A DNA stretch of 64,000 nt from Streptomyces viridiviolaceus (GCF_014650995.1 NZ_BMWA01000005.1:299600-363599), one strand, 5' to 3'. Shown: positions 51,076 through 60,367, counted from the stretch's first letter. Numbers and translations: made by a program. Notes: generated from the sequence alone by a model not told the origin.

Positions 51076-51624
51076 TCACAGCGTCAGCAGCATGGCGAGC
51101 ATCGCGATGCCCATGGAGAGCCGGCACGCCCGCGCCAGCTCCGGCCGGTCGCCCCAGCCCGCGGGCGGACCGCCGCCGGCCACGGCGGCGACGGGTATCA
51201 GGCGTACGCCGGTCAGCAGCACGTACCCGGTGAAGTAGAGCAGCAGCGCCCCGGTCAGCAGGGGGACGCCCGATCCGCCGTGCCCGTGCGCGTGGGCCGG
51301 GGCGGATGCCATCACCACCGCCATGTAGACCATGGCCGCGGCACCGACGAGATGGTGCAGGTGGTGCCCGCCGGCGCGCGCCGCCCACAGGGAGCGCAGC
51401 CCGGTGGCGCCGAACACCACGACGTAGACGGGCCAGGACCAGGACGGCGGGGTGAACACCGCCGCGGGCACGGCCATGGCGGCCATGCCGAAACCCATGA
51501 CTGCCTCGCCGCCCGCGGCGTGGCGCTGCTCCTCGACGCTGCTGCGCATGCGCAGCAGGCAGTAGGCGCCGGTCGCCGCGCACAGCGCGACCAGCAGCCA
51601 GCCGGACGACCCCGGTCCGTGCAC
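51076..51624 (-). CDS. DUF5134 integral membrane protein
   Basis: 182 residues from GTG 51624, with GGGGAGG upstream. Five or six membrane segments are evident (GWLLVALCAATGAYCLL, MGFGMAAMAVPAAVFTPP, LLTGALLLYFTGYVLLTGV, and a final MGIAMLAMLLTL). A His-rich loop contains GGHHLHHLVG and PAHAHGHGG, which could bind a metal. DUF5134 has no known function. It is 103 bases upstream of the M56 peptidase on the same strand and may be co-transcribed with it. Confidence 0.8.
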   Translation of the reverse strand: MHGPGSSGWLLVALCAATGAYCLLRMRSSVEEQRHAAGGEAVMGFGMAAMAVPAAVFTPPSWSWPVYVVVFGATGLRSLWAARAGGHHLHHLVGAAAMVYMAVVMASAPAHAHGHGGSGVPLLTGALLLYFTGYVLLTGVRLIPVAAVAGGGPPAGWGDRPELARACRLSMGIAMLAMLLTL

Positions 51625-51767
51625 GCGCACCTCCCCGTTCGGCGGTCGGTCAAGGGATGCCCGCCGCGTGCGGCGCGCACGCGAGCGCAAGGGAGTACAC
51701 GGGGGGCATTCGACGGAGCACGGCGCGCAGACCCTGCTCAGCGCGGGCGTGCGACAGCACGCGGGAT

Positions 51768-51797
51768 TTCATTTACAGGTAAAACACCTGCTAAAGT
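51768..51797 (+). promoter_or_regulatory. Promoter and MarR-type operator of the FUSC-MarR operon
   Basis: CAGGT (51776-51780), AAAAC, ACCTG (51786-51790) is a perfect inverted repeat, extended imperfectly to TTTA/TAAA. It sits between a weak -35-like TTCATT (51768-51773) and a -10-like TAAAGT (51792-51797). The -10 ends 7 bases before ATG 51805, and no ribosome site is visible, so the mRNA is probably leaderless. Confidence 0.65.
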
Positions 51798-51804
51798 TGT
51801 TCGT

Positions 51805-53508
51805 ATGAGCAGTGCGACCCCCACCTCCGGCACCTCGCTCGGCCGACGTCTGTCGCTGGCCGGCGTGCTCCGCCTACGGCGTCCCTCCGAGATCTGGTTC
51901 AAGCCCGCGCTGAGCGTGGTGGTCGCCGTGGCCCCGCCCAACCTGATCCTGCTGGCCCTCGGCCGGCTCGACCTGGCGATGTACACGATGGCCGGGTCCC
52001 TGTGCGCGCTCTACGCCCACAACCGCCCGTACGCCGCCCGCGCCCGCACCCTCGCCTGGGTGGTGCTCGGCATGCTCGGCGGCGTCGCCGTCTCCCTGGT
52101 CGCCGCGTCGCTCACCCGCGACGCGGTCGTGCTGGTGACCGTCGGCGCCCTGCTCGCCGCCGTGCAGAAGGCGCTGTGCGACGCCACCCGCATCGGTCCG
52201 CCCGGCAACGTGATCCTGACCTTCGTCAGTTCCGCCGCCCTGTTCACGCCGCAGACCCTCGGCCAGATCCCCGGCCACCTCGCGCTGGCCGCGGCCGCCG
52301 GCGCCTTCGCCTGGCTCGTCGGCATGGCACCCGCCCTGGTCCGCCCGCACGGCCCGGAACGCCGCGCCACCGCCCAGGCCCTGCACGCCGCCGCCGCGTA
52401 CGCCGACACCCGCGGCACCGGCGACGGTCACGCCCGCACCCGCGCCGCCGGGTACGCCGCCGTACAGGCCGCCTGGCAGACGCTGCTGTCCCTGCCCGCG
52501 TGCGGTGCCCGGGCCGCCACCCGGCAGGCCCTGGAACGGCTCGTCGTCCGCGCCGAGGTGGCCCTCGCCGCGCCCGCCGACAGCGATCCGGAGCGCCTGC
52601 GCGCCTGGGCCCGGGCCCTGCGCGGCACCGGCACCGTCCCCCGGGCCGGCGACCCGCACACCGACGCCACCGGTGCCGTCGCCGACGAACTCCTCGGCGT
52701 GGACGCCGAACTCGACGCCCGGCCCGCGCCGCTGTGGCGGCGGCTCGGCCCGCTGACCCCGATCGCCGTGCGCACCGCGCTCGGCTGCGCGCTCGCCGGC
52801 TACGCCTCCCTCGCCCTCGGCATCGGCCGCCCCTACTGGGCGCTGGTCACCGCCGCCGCGCTCTACCAGGCGAACCTGACCCTGACCTGGAGCCGGACCG
52901 TCCAGCGGGTCGTCGGCAACCTCGCCGGGGTGCTGCTCTTCGCCGCCATCGCGCCGCTCGCCCACCTCGGGCAGGCCGCCCTCGTCCTGTTCTGCCTCGC
53001 CTTCAACTTCGGCGCCGAGGCGCTCATCACCCGCAACTACTGGCTCGGCAGCGTCTGCGTGACCCCGATGGCGCTGCTGATCACCGAGTTCGCCGGGTAC
53101 CAGGAGTCCGGCGAGCTGATCACCGAGCGCGTCGTGGACACCCTCGTGGGAGCCCTGGTCGGCTTCCTGGCCGCCGTCGCCGTCACCAACCGGCGCGCCG
53201 GCGACCGTGTCGAGCAGGCGGTGACCGCCGCCGACCGCGCCCGGGAGCGTGCCGCCCGCCTCCTGGCGGAGCCCGAGCCGGCCCCCGGCGCCCTGGAGGC
53301 CGCCCGCCGCGGTCTGGCCGCCGCGCTGGCCGACCTGCGGGCCACCGCGGACGCCGCGGCCGGAGAATGGTGGCAGCGGGCCCTGCCCCAGGAGAGGGTC
53401 GTGCTCGCCGAGCAGTCAGGGCACCGTACCCTCGCCGCTACGGTGCGGCGCCAGGCAGCGCGCGTGGACCGGGACACGGACACGAGGACGGAGGACGTAC
53501 GGCCATGA
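51805..53508 (+). CDS. FUSC-family membrane protein, putative efflux transporter
   Basis: 567 residues from ATG 51805. Two membrane blocks lie at about 30-180 (LSVVVAVAPPNLILLALG, LAWVVLGMLGGVAVSLVAASL) and 325-460 (VRTALGCALAGYASLALGIG, LGQAALVLFCLAFNFGAEAL). A soluble helical domain separates them and another forms the C-terminus (about 470-567). This is the FUSC/ArAE-type exporter layout. The MarR-type regulator follows with an ATGA overlap, a pairing typical of efflux systems for aromatic compounds. It is only distantly similar to the FUSC protein at 17342. Confidence 0.88.
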   Translation: MSSATPTSGTSLGRRLSLAGVLRLRRPSEIWFKPALSVVVAVAPPNLILLALGRLDLAMYTMAGSLCALYAHNRPYAARARTLAWVVLGMLGGVAVSLVAASLTRDAVVLVTVGALLAAVQKALCDATRIGPPGNVILTFVSSAALFTPQTLGQIPGHLALAAAAGAFAWLVGMAPALVRPHGPERRATAQALHAAAAYADTRGTGDGHARTRAAGYAAVQAAWQTLLSLPACGARAATRQALERLVVRAEVALAAPADSDPERLRAWARALRGTGTVPRAGDPHTDATGAVADELLGVDAELDARPAPLWRRLGPLTPIAVRTALGCALAGYASLALGIGRPYWALVTAAALYQANLTLTWSRTVQRVVGNLAGVLLFAAIAPLAHLGQAALVLFCLAFNFGAEALITRNYWLGSVCVTPMALLITEFAGYQESGELITERVVDTLVGALVGFLAAVAVTNRRAGDRVEQAVTAADRARERAARLLAEPEPAPGALEAARRGLAAALADLRATADAAAGEWWQRALPQERVVLAEQSGHRTLAATVRRQAARVDRDTDTRTEDVRP

Positions 53509-54062
53509 CCGCAAGCGACGGGCGTTCGGCGACCGGGAGCGGGGCGACGGGCGCCGCGAGGGGGGACACCGTCTCGGCGGTCGTCCGCCAGTGGCGGGCC
53601 GTCCACCCCGACCTCGACACCGGCCCCATGGAGATCATCGGCCGCATCAACCGCTGCGCCGCCCTCCTCCAGCAGGCCGAGGACGCTCCGCTGCGCCGGG
53701 CGGGCCTGAGCCGCCCCGAGTTCGACCTGCTCGGCGCGCTGCGCCGCACCGGACACGAGTTGACCCCCGGCGAGCTGGCCCGCGAGACCTTCTCCTCGGG
53801 CGCCGCCGTCACCAAGCGCCTCAAGCAGCTCACCGAGCGCGGCCTGGTGGAACGCCGCGGCGACACCCGGGACCGACGCGTCGCGCACCTGCGCCTCACG
53901 GACGCCGGACGCGATCTCGTCGACGGCCTCCTGCCCGAGCAGCTCGCGTACGAGGCCGCGGTCCTGTCCGGTGTCCGGGCCCCGGATCGGGGCGAGCTGG
54001 CCGCACTCCTCGGGGAACTGCTCGGCCAGCTGGAGGGCCGCCTCGACGCGCTGCGGGTCTGA
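53505..54062 (+). CDS. MarR family transcriptional regulator
   Basis: 185 residues from ATG 53505, overlapping the FUSC stop by 4 bases. The first 30 residues are polar and disordered. The winged helix-turn-helix spans about 70-135 (LSRPEFDLLGALRRTGHELTP, SGAAVTKRLKQLTERGLVERR, DTRDRRVAHLRLTDAG), followed by the dimerisation helices. MarR repressors are released by phenolic or other aromatic ligands. The CAGGT-N5-ACCTG site in the operon's promoter is its likely operator, giving autoregulation together with the exporter. Confidence 0.92.
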   Translation: MTASDGRSATGSGATGAARGDTVSAVVRQWRAVHPDLDTGPMEIIGRINRCAALLQQAEDAPLRRAGLSRPEFDLLGALRRTGHELTPGELARETFSSGAAVTKRLKQLTERGLVERRGDTRDRRVAHLRLTDAGRDLVDGLLPEQLAYEAAVLSGVRAPDRGELAALLGELLGQLEGRLDALRV

Positions 54063-54083
54063 GCCGCCGTGCCGTCCGGTGGC

Positions 54084-54848
54084 TCAGTCCTCGTCCCCCG
54101 CCCGGTACACGCCGAACATCGCCCCCTGCGGATCCCGCAGCACGGCGATGCGCGGTCCGTCCGGCAGGGACGTCGGCACCATCAGCACGGTGCCGCCCCC
54201 GCCGGTCGCGTCGGCCGCGGCGGCGTCCACGTCCGCGACCGCGAAGTACGGCAGCCAGTGCGCCGGCACCTCGTGCGGGAACTTGTCGTCCATGGTCACC
54301 ATGCCGCCGAAGTCGGCGCCGCCGACGCGCCACTGCGGATAGCGGTCCGAGTCGGTGACGCTCCAGCCGAACACGGTGGTGTAGAAGTCCACGGCCCGCT
54401 CCGGCTCGCGGGTCAGCAGCTCCACCCAGCCCAGCGCGCCGGGTGCGTTGAACACCCCGGCGCCCGGGAACGCACGGGCCTGCCACAGTTGGAACACCGC
54501 GCCGGCCGGATCCACGGCCACCGCGAACCGCCCCGCGTCGAACACGTCCAGCGGGCCCAGCGGCACCGCCCCGCCGGCCGCCGTCACCTGCCCCACGGCG
54601 GTGTCCACGTCGCTCACGGCGAACGACACGTTCCACGCGACCGGCTGCTCCTGCTGGTACAGCGGCGTCAGTGCGGCGACCGCCGCGTCGCCGAGACGGG
54701 CGATCGTGTAGCCGCCGGCCTGCTCGCGCGGGTCCGCCTCGGGCCGCCAGCCGAACAGCCGCGCGTAGAACCGCTCGGCCGCCTCCAGGTCGGTGGTCCC
54801 CAGTTCGGCCCAGCAGGGCCCGCCGGTCACCGGTGCGTCGAGCTTCAT
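54084..54848 (-). CDS. VOC family protein with two glyoxalase-like domains
   Basis: 254 residues from ATG 54848. Two tandem VOC units are evident: residues about 8-120 (WAELGTTDLEAAERFYARLFGW to AVFQLWQ) and 138-250 (WVELLTREPERAVDFYTTVFGW to GAMFGVYRA). This two-unit form (27 kDa antigen CFP30B-like) is common in actinobacteria. The catalytic metal ligands are not all evident, so it may bind a small molecule without being a lyase. Its 3' end is 21 bases from the convergent MarR gene. The 276 bases upstream (54849-55124) hold nothing I recognise. Confidence 0.88.
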   Translation of the reverse strand: MKLDAPVTGGPCWAELGTTDLEAAERFYARLFGWRPEADPREQAGGYTIARLGDAAVAALTPLYQQEQPVAWNVSFAVSDVDTAVGQVTAAGGAVPLGPLDVFDAGRFAVAVDPAGAVFQLWQARAFPGAGVFNAPGALGWVELLTREPERAVDFYTTVFGWSVTDSDRYPQWRVGGADFGGMVTMDDKFPHEVPAHWLPYFAVADVDAAAADATGGGGTVLMVPTSLPDGPRIAVLRDPQGAMFGVYRAGDED

Positions 54849-55124
54849 GGTGTGGGGCGTTCCTTCCGCAGCGCGTCCGTCCCCCTCCAGCACGCTAAGC
54901 CCGGGGCGGCGCCCAGGCCATCCGGCGGAGAACCGGCGGTGCGCCGCGCCCGCCGACGCGGCCTCGCGTGGGCGCCCCTTCCACCGCTCGTCCGGAAGTC
55001 CCCGTGCCCACGCCCACGGGACGGACACCGACCCTACGGCGCTCGGCGGTCGCGGGCGCCGACCGGCACCGGCTGACGGGAGCCGACCCGCACCGAGCGA
55101 GGCCGGGAGCACCGCTGCGGAGGA

Positions 55125-55517
55125 TCAGATTCCCGGCCGGTAGCGCAGCGGATGGTCCGCGGGCACCTCCACCAGCACGATCGGTGTGCCGTCCGGGTCG
55201 GCGATCCACATCTCCACCAGGCCCCACGGCTCCTTCACCGGCGGCCGGACGATCTCGACGTCCTTCTCCCGCAGCTCCTCGTGGGCGGCCGCCACGTCCT
55301 CGACCTGCACCCAGAGCCTGAGCGCCGGGTCCAGCGGGCCGTCGGAGCGGCCCGACACCTCCAGGAAGCCGCCGCCGAGGAAGTAGACGGTGCCGCGCTC
55401 CGGCCCCGTGCCGAACTCGCGGTGGACGGCGAGTCCGAGCTGTCCGCCGTAGAAGGCGCGGGAGCGTTCGGGGTCGGTGGGGCGGAGCAGGACGCGGCTG
55501 CTGAGTACATGCACCAT
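55125..55517 (-). CDS. VOC family protein, single domain
   Basis: 130 residues. One glyoxalase/dioxygenase-type VOC fold: SSRVLLRPTDPERSRAFYGGQLGLAV at the start, GGGFLEVSG in the middle and a closing MWIADPDGTPIVLVEVPADHPLR. Two such units normally pair to form the active site, so it should dimerise. Glu in LEVSG and in VLVEVP are possible metal ligands. Substrate unknown. It is divergent from the GNAT gene at 55596. Confidence 0.88.
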   Translation of the reverse strand: MVHVLSSRVLLRPTDPERSRAFYGGQLGLAVHREFGTGPERGTVYFLGGGFLEVSGRSDGPLDPALRLWVQVEDVAAAHEELREKDVEIVRPPVKEPWGLVEMWIADPDGTPIVLVEVPADHPLRYRPGI

Positions 55518-55595
55518 GCACCCGGAGCCTAACGGCAGCGCTACTCTCGTCGGTGCCCGCGCCGCGCCCGAGAACGAGAACCGGAGACGTCACCC

Positions 55596-56132
55596 ATGGA
55601 CACCGCCGCCCGCCCGACCTTCCGCGACGCCACCGACACCGATGTGGACGACCTCGTCGCACTCATCGAGTCCGCGTACCGGGGGGACTCCAGCCGGGCC
55701 GGCTGGACCACCGAGGCGGACATCCTCCACGGGCAGCGGACGGACCCCGAGGGCGTGCTGGAGGTCATCAAGTCCGCGGACAGCAGGCTGCTGACCGTCG
55801 AGCGGGAGGGACGGATCGTCGCCTGCTGCCAGCTGGAACACCGCGGCGAGCACGCCTACTTCGGCATGTTCGCCGTCAGCCCGGCGCTCCAGGGCGCAGG
55901 GCTGGGCAAGACCGTCCTCGCGGAGGCGGAACGGCAGGCGCGCGAGACCTGGGGCGCGACGGAGATGCACATGACGGTGATCTCCGTGCGCGAGGACCTC
56001 ATCGCCTGGTACGAGCGCCGCGGCTACCGCCGTACGGGACGGACGACCCCGTTCCCGTACGGCGACGAGCGCTTCGGCATCCCGCAGCGCGACGACCTGC
56101 AGTTCGAGCTGCTGGTCAAGCCGCTGGCGTGA
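55596..56132 (+). CDS. GNAT family N-acetyltransferase
   Basis: 178 residues from ATG 55596 (CCGGAGA upstream). The acetyl-CoA-binding motif A is MFAVSPALQGAGLGKTVLAEAE (Q-x2-G-x-G-type), and motif B includes AWYERRGYRRTGRT. It acetylates an amine on a small molecule or protein; the target is unknown. Only 3 bases separate its stop from that of the convergent phosphodiesterase gene. Confidence 0.92.
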   Translation: MDTAARPTFRDATDTDVDDLVALIESAYRGDSSRAGWTTEADILHGQRTDPEGVLEVIKSADSRLLTVEREGRIVACCQLEHRGEHAYFGMFAVSPALQGAGLGKTVLAEAERQARETWGATEMHMTVISVREDLIAWYERRGYRRTGRTTPFPYGDERFGIPQRDDLQFELLVKPLA

Positions 56133-56135
56133 GGC

Positions 56136-56819
56136 TCACGCGGTGAAGCGGCCGGTGCGTTTGATCTCCGGGTAGTCGGTCGTCGCGCCGTCCAGCCCGA
56201 GAGCGCGCACCAGCCGCAGGTGGTCCTGGGTGTTCACCACCCAGGAGAAGACCCGCAGACCGGCCTTGCGCGCCCGCTCCACGATCTCCAGGGTGATCCG
56301 GTTGATGTCCAGGCAGAGCGTGCCCGCGCCGGCCTCGACCGCCCGGTCCACGACGTCGGTGCCGTAGTACTGCGCGACCAGGGCGGTGCGCACCCCCGGC
56401 ACCAGGCGGGCGATCTCGACGATCGCCTCGTCGTGGAAGGAGATCACCTCCACCCGGCCCACCACGTCCCGCCGGAGCATCACCTCGGCCAGCGTCCGGG
56501 CCGCCGCCGCGTCCTTGATCTCGGCCTGCAGCGGCACCGACACGGCGTCCAGCACCTCCTCGAAGACCGGGACCCGCTCCCCGCGCCCCGCGTCCAGGGC
56601 ACGCAGCTCGGCGAGCGTCTTCTCGGCGATGGCGCCGGAGCCGTCGGTCGTGCGGTCCACGTCCGCGTCGTGCATGACGACGAGCGCGCCGTCCTTGCTC
56701 AGGTGCAGGTCCAGTTCGACGACGTCGAGGCCGGCCTGCTCGGCGGCGACGAAGGAACGCAGGGTGTTCTCGGGTTCGACACCCATCACTCCGCGGTGAC
56801 CGATGGTGAGGAAGTTCAA
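56136..56819 (-). CDS. Glycerophosphodiester phosphodiesterase family protein
   Basis: 227 residues starting at TTG 56819; no ATG or GTG exists between the upstream in-frame stop and the first catalytic residues, so a rare TTG start is required. The GDPD TIM barrel shows IGHRGVMGVEPENTLRSF (catalytic His and Arg), VELDLHLSKDGALVVMHDADVDRTTDG (metal-binding Glu/Asp and the second catalytic His), and Glu in QAEIKD. It hydrolyses glycerophosphodiesters to glycerol 3-phosphate and an alcohol. No signal peptide, so cytoplasmic. Confidence 0.92.
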   Translation of the reverse strand: MNFLTIGHRGVMGVEPENTLRSFVAAEQAGLDVVELDLHLSKDGALVVMHDADVDRTTDGSGAIAEKTLAELRALDAGRGERVPVFEEVLDAVSVPLQAEIKDAAAARTLAEVMLRRDVVGRVEVISFHDEAIVEIARLVPGVRTALVAQYYGTDVVDRAVEAGAGTLCLDINRITLEIVERARKAGLRVFSWVVNTQDHLRLVRALGLDGATTDYPEIKRTGRFTA

Positions 56820-57080
56820 GGCTCGACTCGCTTCCGTCGACGGCGGCGATGGCAGGGCGGCAGCCTAACGGCCCTGCGGAAGCGTTTCCCCCGTGCCGCG
56901 CTCGGTATACGGATCTGACCGATCCCGCTTCGGCGCGTACCCCATCCGTTGGGGTCAGGCAGGAAAAAATGCGGTGAAGGGCGGGGGGTGGCAGGATAAT
57001 TTCCGGAGGTGCCCCTTGCTGGGAGGAACCTCATGCGCATACGGTGTCCTGACGCGAGGTTCTCCCGTGGAGGATGGGAC

Positions 57081-58478
57081 ATGACGGAAATTCTTGTGCA
57101 AGTGGGTTCGGAGGAGAAGGTTTCTCCGGTCGGCAGGGTGGTGGAGCACCCGGCGTGGCCCGTGCTCAAGGATGCCGTGGAGCGGATCCGGCCATGGCAG
57201 TCCAAGGACGGGTCGATCGACTTCGACGCCGAGGGCGCCCCGGAGCGCGCCGCGGCCGAGGACGCCGTGCGCCGCGTCGTCGAGTCCGTCCAGGAGCTGT
57301 CCCCGCTGCTCCCGCACGACCGCGCCTACCACGAGGCCCTCGTGACGGACCTCGTCCGCTGGGCCGACGGCGGTTTCCAGGTGCCCGACTTCCTCGACTC
57401 GCTGCTGGCCTTCCAGCCGGCCGCGAACCGGCAGGACGGCCTCCAGCACCTGGTCGTCTTCCCGATGTACACGCAGAACGGCAACCCGGACCGCAACCTC
57501 GAAGCGGTCGTGCTGCGCATGGTCTGGCCCGAGTGGCTGGCCGAGCTGGAGCGCACCCGCTACGACAACCCGCTGTTCTGCGGCATCACCTTCGAGGACT
57601 TCACGGCCGGCTACGACACCAACTCCGCCGTCCTCTTCCCCGAGACCATCGCCGTGCGGGAAGCGCCCGAGCGGTTCAGCTGGGGCGGCATCTTCTGCGA
57701 CCGCGAGGCCGCCCGCTTCCGCCGGGTCACCGACGCCGCCGTCGGCCTGCTGGGCCTGGAACTGCCCGAGGACGTCGCCGCCATGGTCCACGACCAGAAG
57801 CGGTGCGAGGAGGCGTTCGTCCTGTGGGACATGGTCCACGACCGCACCCACAGCCACGGCGACCTGCCGTTCGACCCGTTCATGATCAAGCAGCGCCAGC
57901 CGTTCTGGATGTACGGCCTGGAGGAGCTGCGCTGCGACCTCACCGCCTTCAAGGAGGCCGTGAAGCTGGAGGCCGACGGCGTCCCGCAGGCCCGCGACGT
58001 GCAGTACGCGGTGCTCTTCGACCGCATGTTCCGCTTCCCGGTCACCGGCGAGCGGGTCCGCAACTACGACGGCCTCGGCGGCCAGCTCCTCTTCGCCTAC
58101 CTGCACAAGCACGACGTCGTCCGCTGGACCGACAACAAGCTCTTCATCGACTGGCAGCGTGCTCCGCAGGTCACCAACCAGCTGTGCGCCGAGATCGAGA
58201 AGCTCTACCGGGACGGCATCGACCGGCCCAAGCTCGTCCACTGGTTCGCCGGGTACGAACTGGTCTCCACCTACCTCGCCCCGCACCCGGGCTCGAAGTG
58301 GGCCAAGGGCCCCGACGCCCTGGACCTGACCCTGCCGCCGCGCAAACTCGTCGATGACGTGCTTCCGGACGAGTTTCCGCTGAGCATGTTCTACGAGGCA
58401 CTGTCCAAGAAGCTGAAGAACGTGATCGCCTCCACCAAGGGCATCACGGCGGACGGCGCCGAGCGGGCCGCCGCGTGA
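57081..58478 (+). CDS. DUF6421 family protein
   Basis: 465 residues from ATG 57081, with GGAGG 8 bases upstream. A large soluble protein with a conserved-looking core: FPMYTQNGNPDRNLEAVV, FEDFTAGYDTNSAVLFPET, and FVLWDMVHDRTHSHGDLPFD. The last segment contains His-Asp-x2-His-x-His-x-Asp, which looks like a metal centre. I place it in DUF6421, of unknown function. It is the first gene of an operon with an SDR and a threonine-aldolase-like enzyme; the SDR GTG would overlap its stop. A GATAAT hexamer at 56995-57000 may be its -10. Confidence 0.8.
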   Translation: MTEILVQVGSEEKVSPVGRVVEHPAWPVLKDAVERIRPWQSKDGSIDFDAEGAPERAAAEDAVRRVVESVQELSPLLPHDRAYHEALVTDLVRWADGGFQVPDFLDSLLAFQPAANRQDGLQHLVVFPMYTQNGNPDRNLEAVVLRMVWPEWLAELERTRYDNPLFCGITFEDFTAGYDTNSAVLFPETIAVREAPERFSWGGIFCDREAARFRRVTDAAVGLLGLELPEDVAAMVHDQKRCEEAFVLWDMVHDRTHSHGDLPFDPFMIKQRQPFWMYGLEELRCDLTAFKEAVKLEADGVPQARDVQYAVLFDRMFRFPVTGERVRNYDGLGGQLLFAYLHKHDVVRWTDNKLFIDWQRAPQVTNQLCAEIEKLYRDGIDRPKLVHWFAGYELVSTYLAPHPGSKWAKGPDALDLTLPPRKLVDDVLPDEFPLSMFYEALSKKLKNVIASTKGITADGAERAAA

Positions 58479-58522
58479 GCGACGGCACCGACAACCAGGC
58501 ACAGGCTCGGGAGGCGAGGACC

Positions 58523-59269
58523 ATGGGGAACGGGGCGCTCAACGGTGCGGTGGTAGCGGTGGCCGGCGCGGGCGGACCCGCCGGCCGGGCCGCGCTGCTG
58601 CGGCTCGCCGAGGCCGGCGCGGTCGTCGTCGGCGCGGACAACGACCCGCAGCGGCTGGCGGAGGCCGTGGACGCGGCGCGCTACGCGCACGGCGGGGCAA
58701 CGGTGGTCGGCGAGACCGTCGACCTGCTCGACCTGGACTCCACCCGGGACTGGGCCGGCCGTATCGAGAAGGAGTTCGGCCGGGTCGACGGCCTGGTCCA
58801 CCTCGTCGGCGGCTGGCGGGGCAGCGAGACCTTCACCAAGACCAACCTCGACGACTGGGACCTGCTGGAACTGCTGCTGATCCGCACCGTCCAGCACACC
58901 ACCCTCGCCTTCCACGAGGCGCTGCAGCGCAGTGATCGCGGGCGCTACGTGCTGATCAGCGCGGCGGGCGCGAGCAGGCCCACCGCGGGAAACGCCGCCT
59001 ACTCGGCCGCCAAGGCCGCCGCCGAGGCCTGGACGCTGGCCATGGCCGACTACTTCCGCAAGGCGGGGGCCGGGCAGGAGCCGACGTCCGCGGCTGCGAT
59101 CCTGGTGGTCAAGGCGTTGGTGCACGACGCGATGCGCGCCGAGCGCCCCAACGCGAAGTTCGCGGGCTTCACGGACGTGCGTGACCTCGCCGAGGCCGTC
59201 GCCGGAGTCTGGGAGAAGCCCGCCGCGGAAGTGAACGGAAAACGTCTGTGGCTGACCGAGAAGCCGTGA
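58523..59269 (+). CDS. SDR family oxidoreductase
   Basis: 248 residues from ATG 58523, chosen because GGGAGGCGAGGA lies just upstream; GTG 58475, overlapping the previous stop, would add 16 residues. The NAD(P)-binding loop is VAVAGAGGPAGRAALL (G-x3-G-x2-G variant), VHLVGGWRG replaces NNAG, and the catalytic groups are VLISAAGAS and YSAAKAA (Tyr, Lys). It is an active-type SDR of unknown substrate, between DUF6421 and an aldolase-like gene. The stop overlaps the next GTG (59266-59269). Confidence 0.88.
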   Translation: MGNGALNGAVVAVAGAGGPAGRAALLRLAEAGAVVVGADNDPQRLAEAVDAARYAHGGATVVGETVDLLDLDSTRDWAGRIEKEFGRVDGLVHLVGGWRGSETFTKTNLDDWDLLELLLIRTVQHTTLAFHEALQRSDRGRYVLISAAGASRPTAGNAAYSAAKAAAEAWTLAMADYFRKAGAGQEPTSAAAILVVKALVHDAMRAERPNAKFAGFTDVRDLAEAVAGVWEKPAAEVNGKRLWLTEKP

Positions 59270-60336
59270 ACCCCCCGAAGACCGACGCGCGTCGCCATCA
59301 CGACCCCGAGGTCCGCGGTTTCGCCAGTGACAACTACGCCGGGGCGCATCCGGAGGTGCTCGCCGCCCTGGCGCTGGCCAACGGCGGTCACCAGGTCGCG
59401 TACGGCGAGGACGTCTACACCGAGAACCTCCAGCGCGTGATCCGCAGCCACTTCGGACCCACGGCCGAGGCGTTCCCGGTCTTCAACGGCACCGGCGCCA
59501 ACGTCGTCGCGCTCCAGGCGGTCACCGACCGCTGGGGAGCGGTGATCTGCGCCGAGAGCGCGCACATCAACGTCGACGAGGGCGGCGCCCCGGAGCGCAT
59601 GGGCGGCCTGAAGCTGCTGACCGTACCCACGCCCGACGGCAAGCTCACCCCCGAGCTCATCGACCGGCAGGCGTACGGCTGGGACGACGAGCACCGTGCC
59701 ATGCCGCAGGTCGTCTCGATCACCCAGAGCACCGAACTGGGCACCCTCTACACGCCCGACGAGATCCGCGCCATCTGCGAGCACGCCCACGCGCACGGCA
59801 TGAAGGTGCACCTGGACGGCTCCCGGATAGCCAATGCCGCCGCCTCCCTGGACGTGCCCATGCGGACGTTCACCAACGCGGTCGGCGTGGACCTCCTCTC
59901 CCTCGGCGGTACCAAGAACGGTGCCCTGTTCGGCGAGGCGGTCGTGGTCCTCAACCAGGACGCGGTGCGCCACATGAAGCACCTGCGCAAGCTGTCGATG
60001 CAGCTGGCGTCCAAGATGCGCTTCGTGTCGGTGCAGTTGGAGGCGCTGCTCGCCAAGGACCTGTGGCTGCGCAACGCCCGGCACAGCAACGAGATGGCCC
60101 AGCGCCTGGCCGAGGGCGTGCGTGCGGTGCACGGGGTGGAGATCCTCTACCCGGTGCAGGCCAACGCGGTCTTCGCCCGCCTGCCGCACGAGGTGAGCGA
60201 GCGACTGCAGAAGCGGTTCCGCTTCTACTTCTGGGACGAGGCCGCGGGGGACGTGCGGTGGATGTGCGCGTTCGACACGACCGAGGACGACGTGGACACG
60301 TTCGTGGCGGCGCTGAAGGAGGAGATGGCGCGCTAG
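59266..60336 (+). CDS. Low-specificity L-threonine aldolase/beta-eliminating lyase family protein
   Basis: 356 residues from GTG 59266 (GTGA overlap with the SDR stop). PLP-dependent fold type I: FASDNYAGAHPEVLAAL at the start, FPVFNGTGANVVAL, HLDGSRIANAAASL (Asp that binds the pyridine nitrogen), and the Schiff-base lysine in LLSLGGTKNGALFGE. It should cleave threonine or a 3-hydroxy amino acid to glycine and an aldehyde, or carry out a related elimination. The operon partner SDR could act on the aldehyde or on the hydroxy amino acid, but this is inference. Confidence 0.9.
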   Translation: MNPPKTDARRHHDPEVRGFASDNYAGAHPEVLAALALANGGHQVAYGEDVYTENLQRVIRSHFGPTAEAFPVFNGTGANVVALQAVTDRWGAVICAESAHINVDEGGAPERMGGLKLLTVPTPDGKLTPELIDRQAYGWDDEHRAMPQVVSITQSTELGTLYTPDEIRAICEHAHAHGMKVHLDGSRIANAAASLDVPMRTFTNAVGVDLLSLGGTKNGALFGEAVVVLNQDAVRHMKHLRKLSMQLASKMRFVSVQLEALLAKDLWLRNARHSNEMAQRLAEGVRAVHGVEILYPVQANAVFARLPHEVSERLQKRFRFYFWDEAAGDVRWMCAFDTTEDDVDTFVAALKEEMAR

Positions 60337-60367
60337 CGAGCCGTCGAGAGTCTGCATAGGTATGCGG

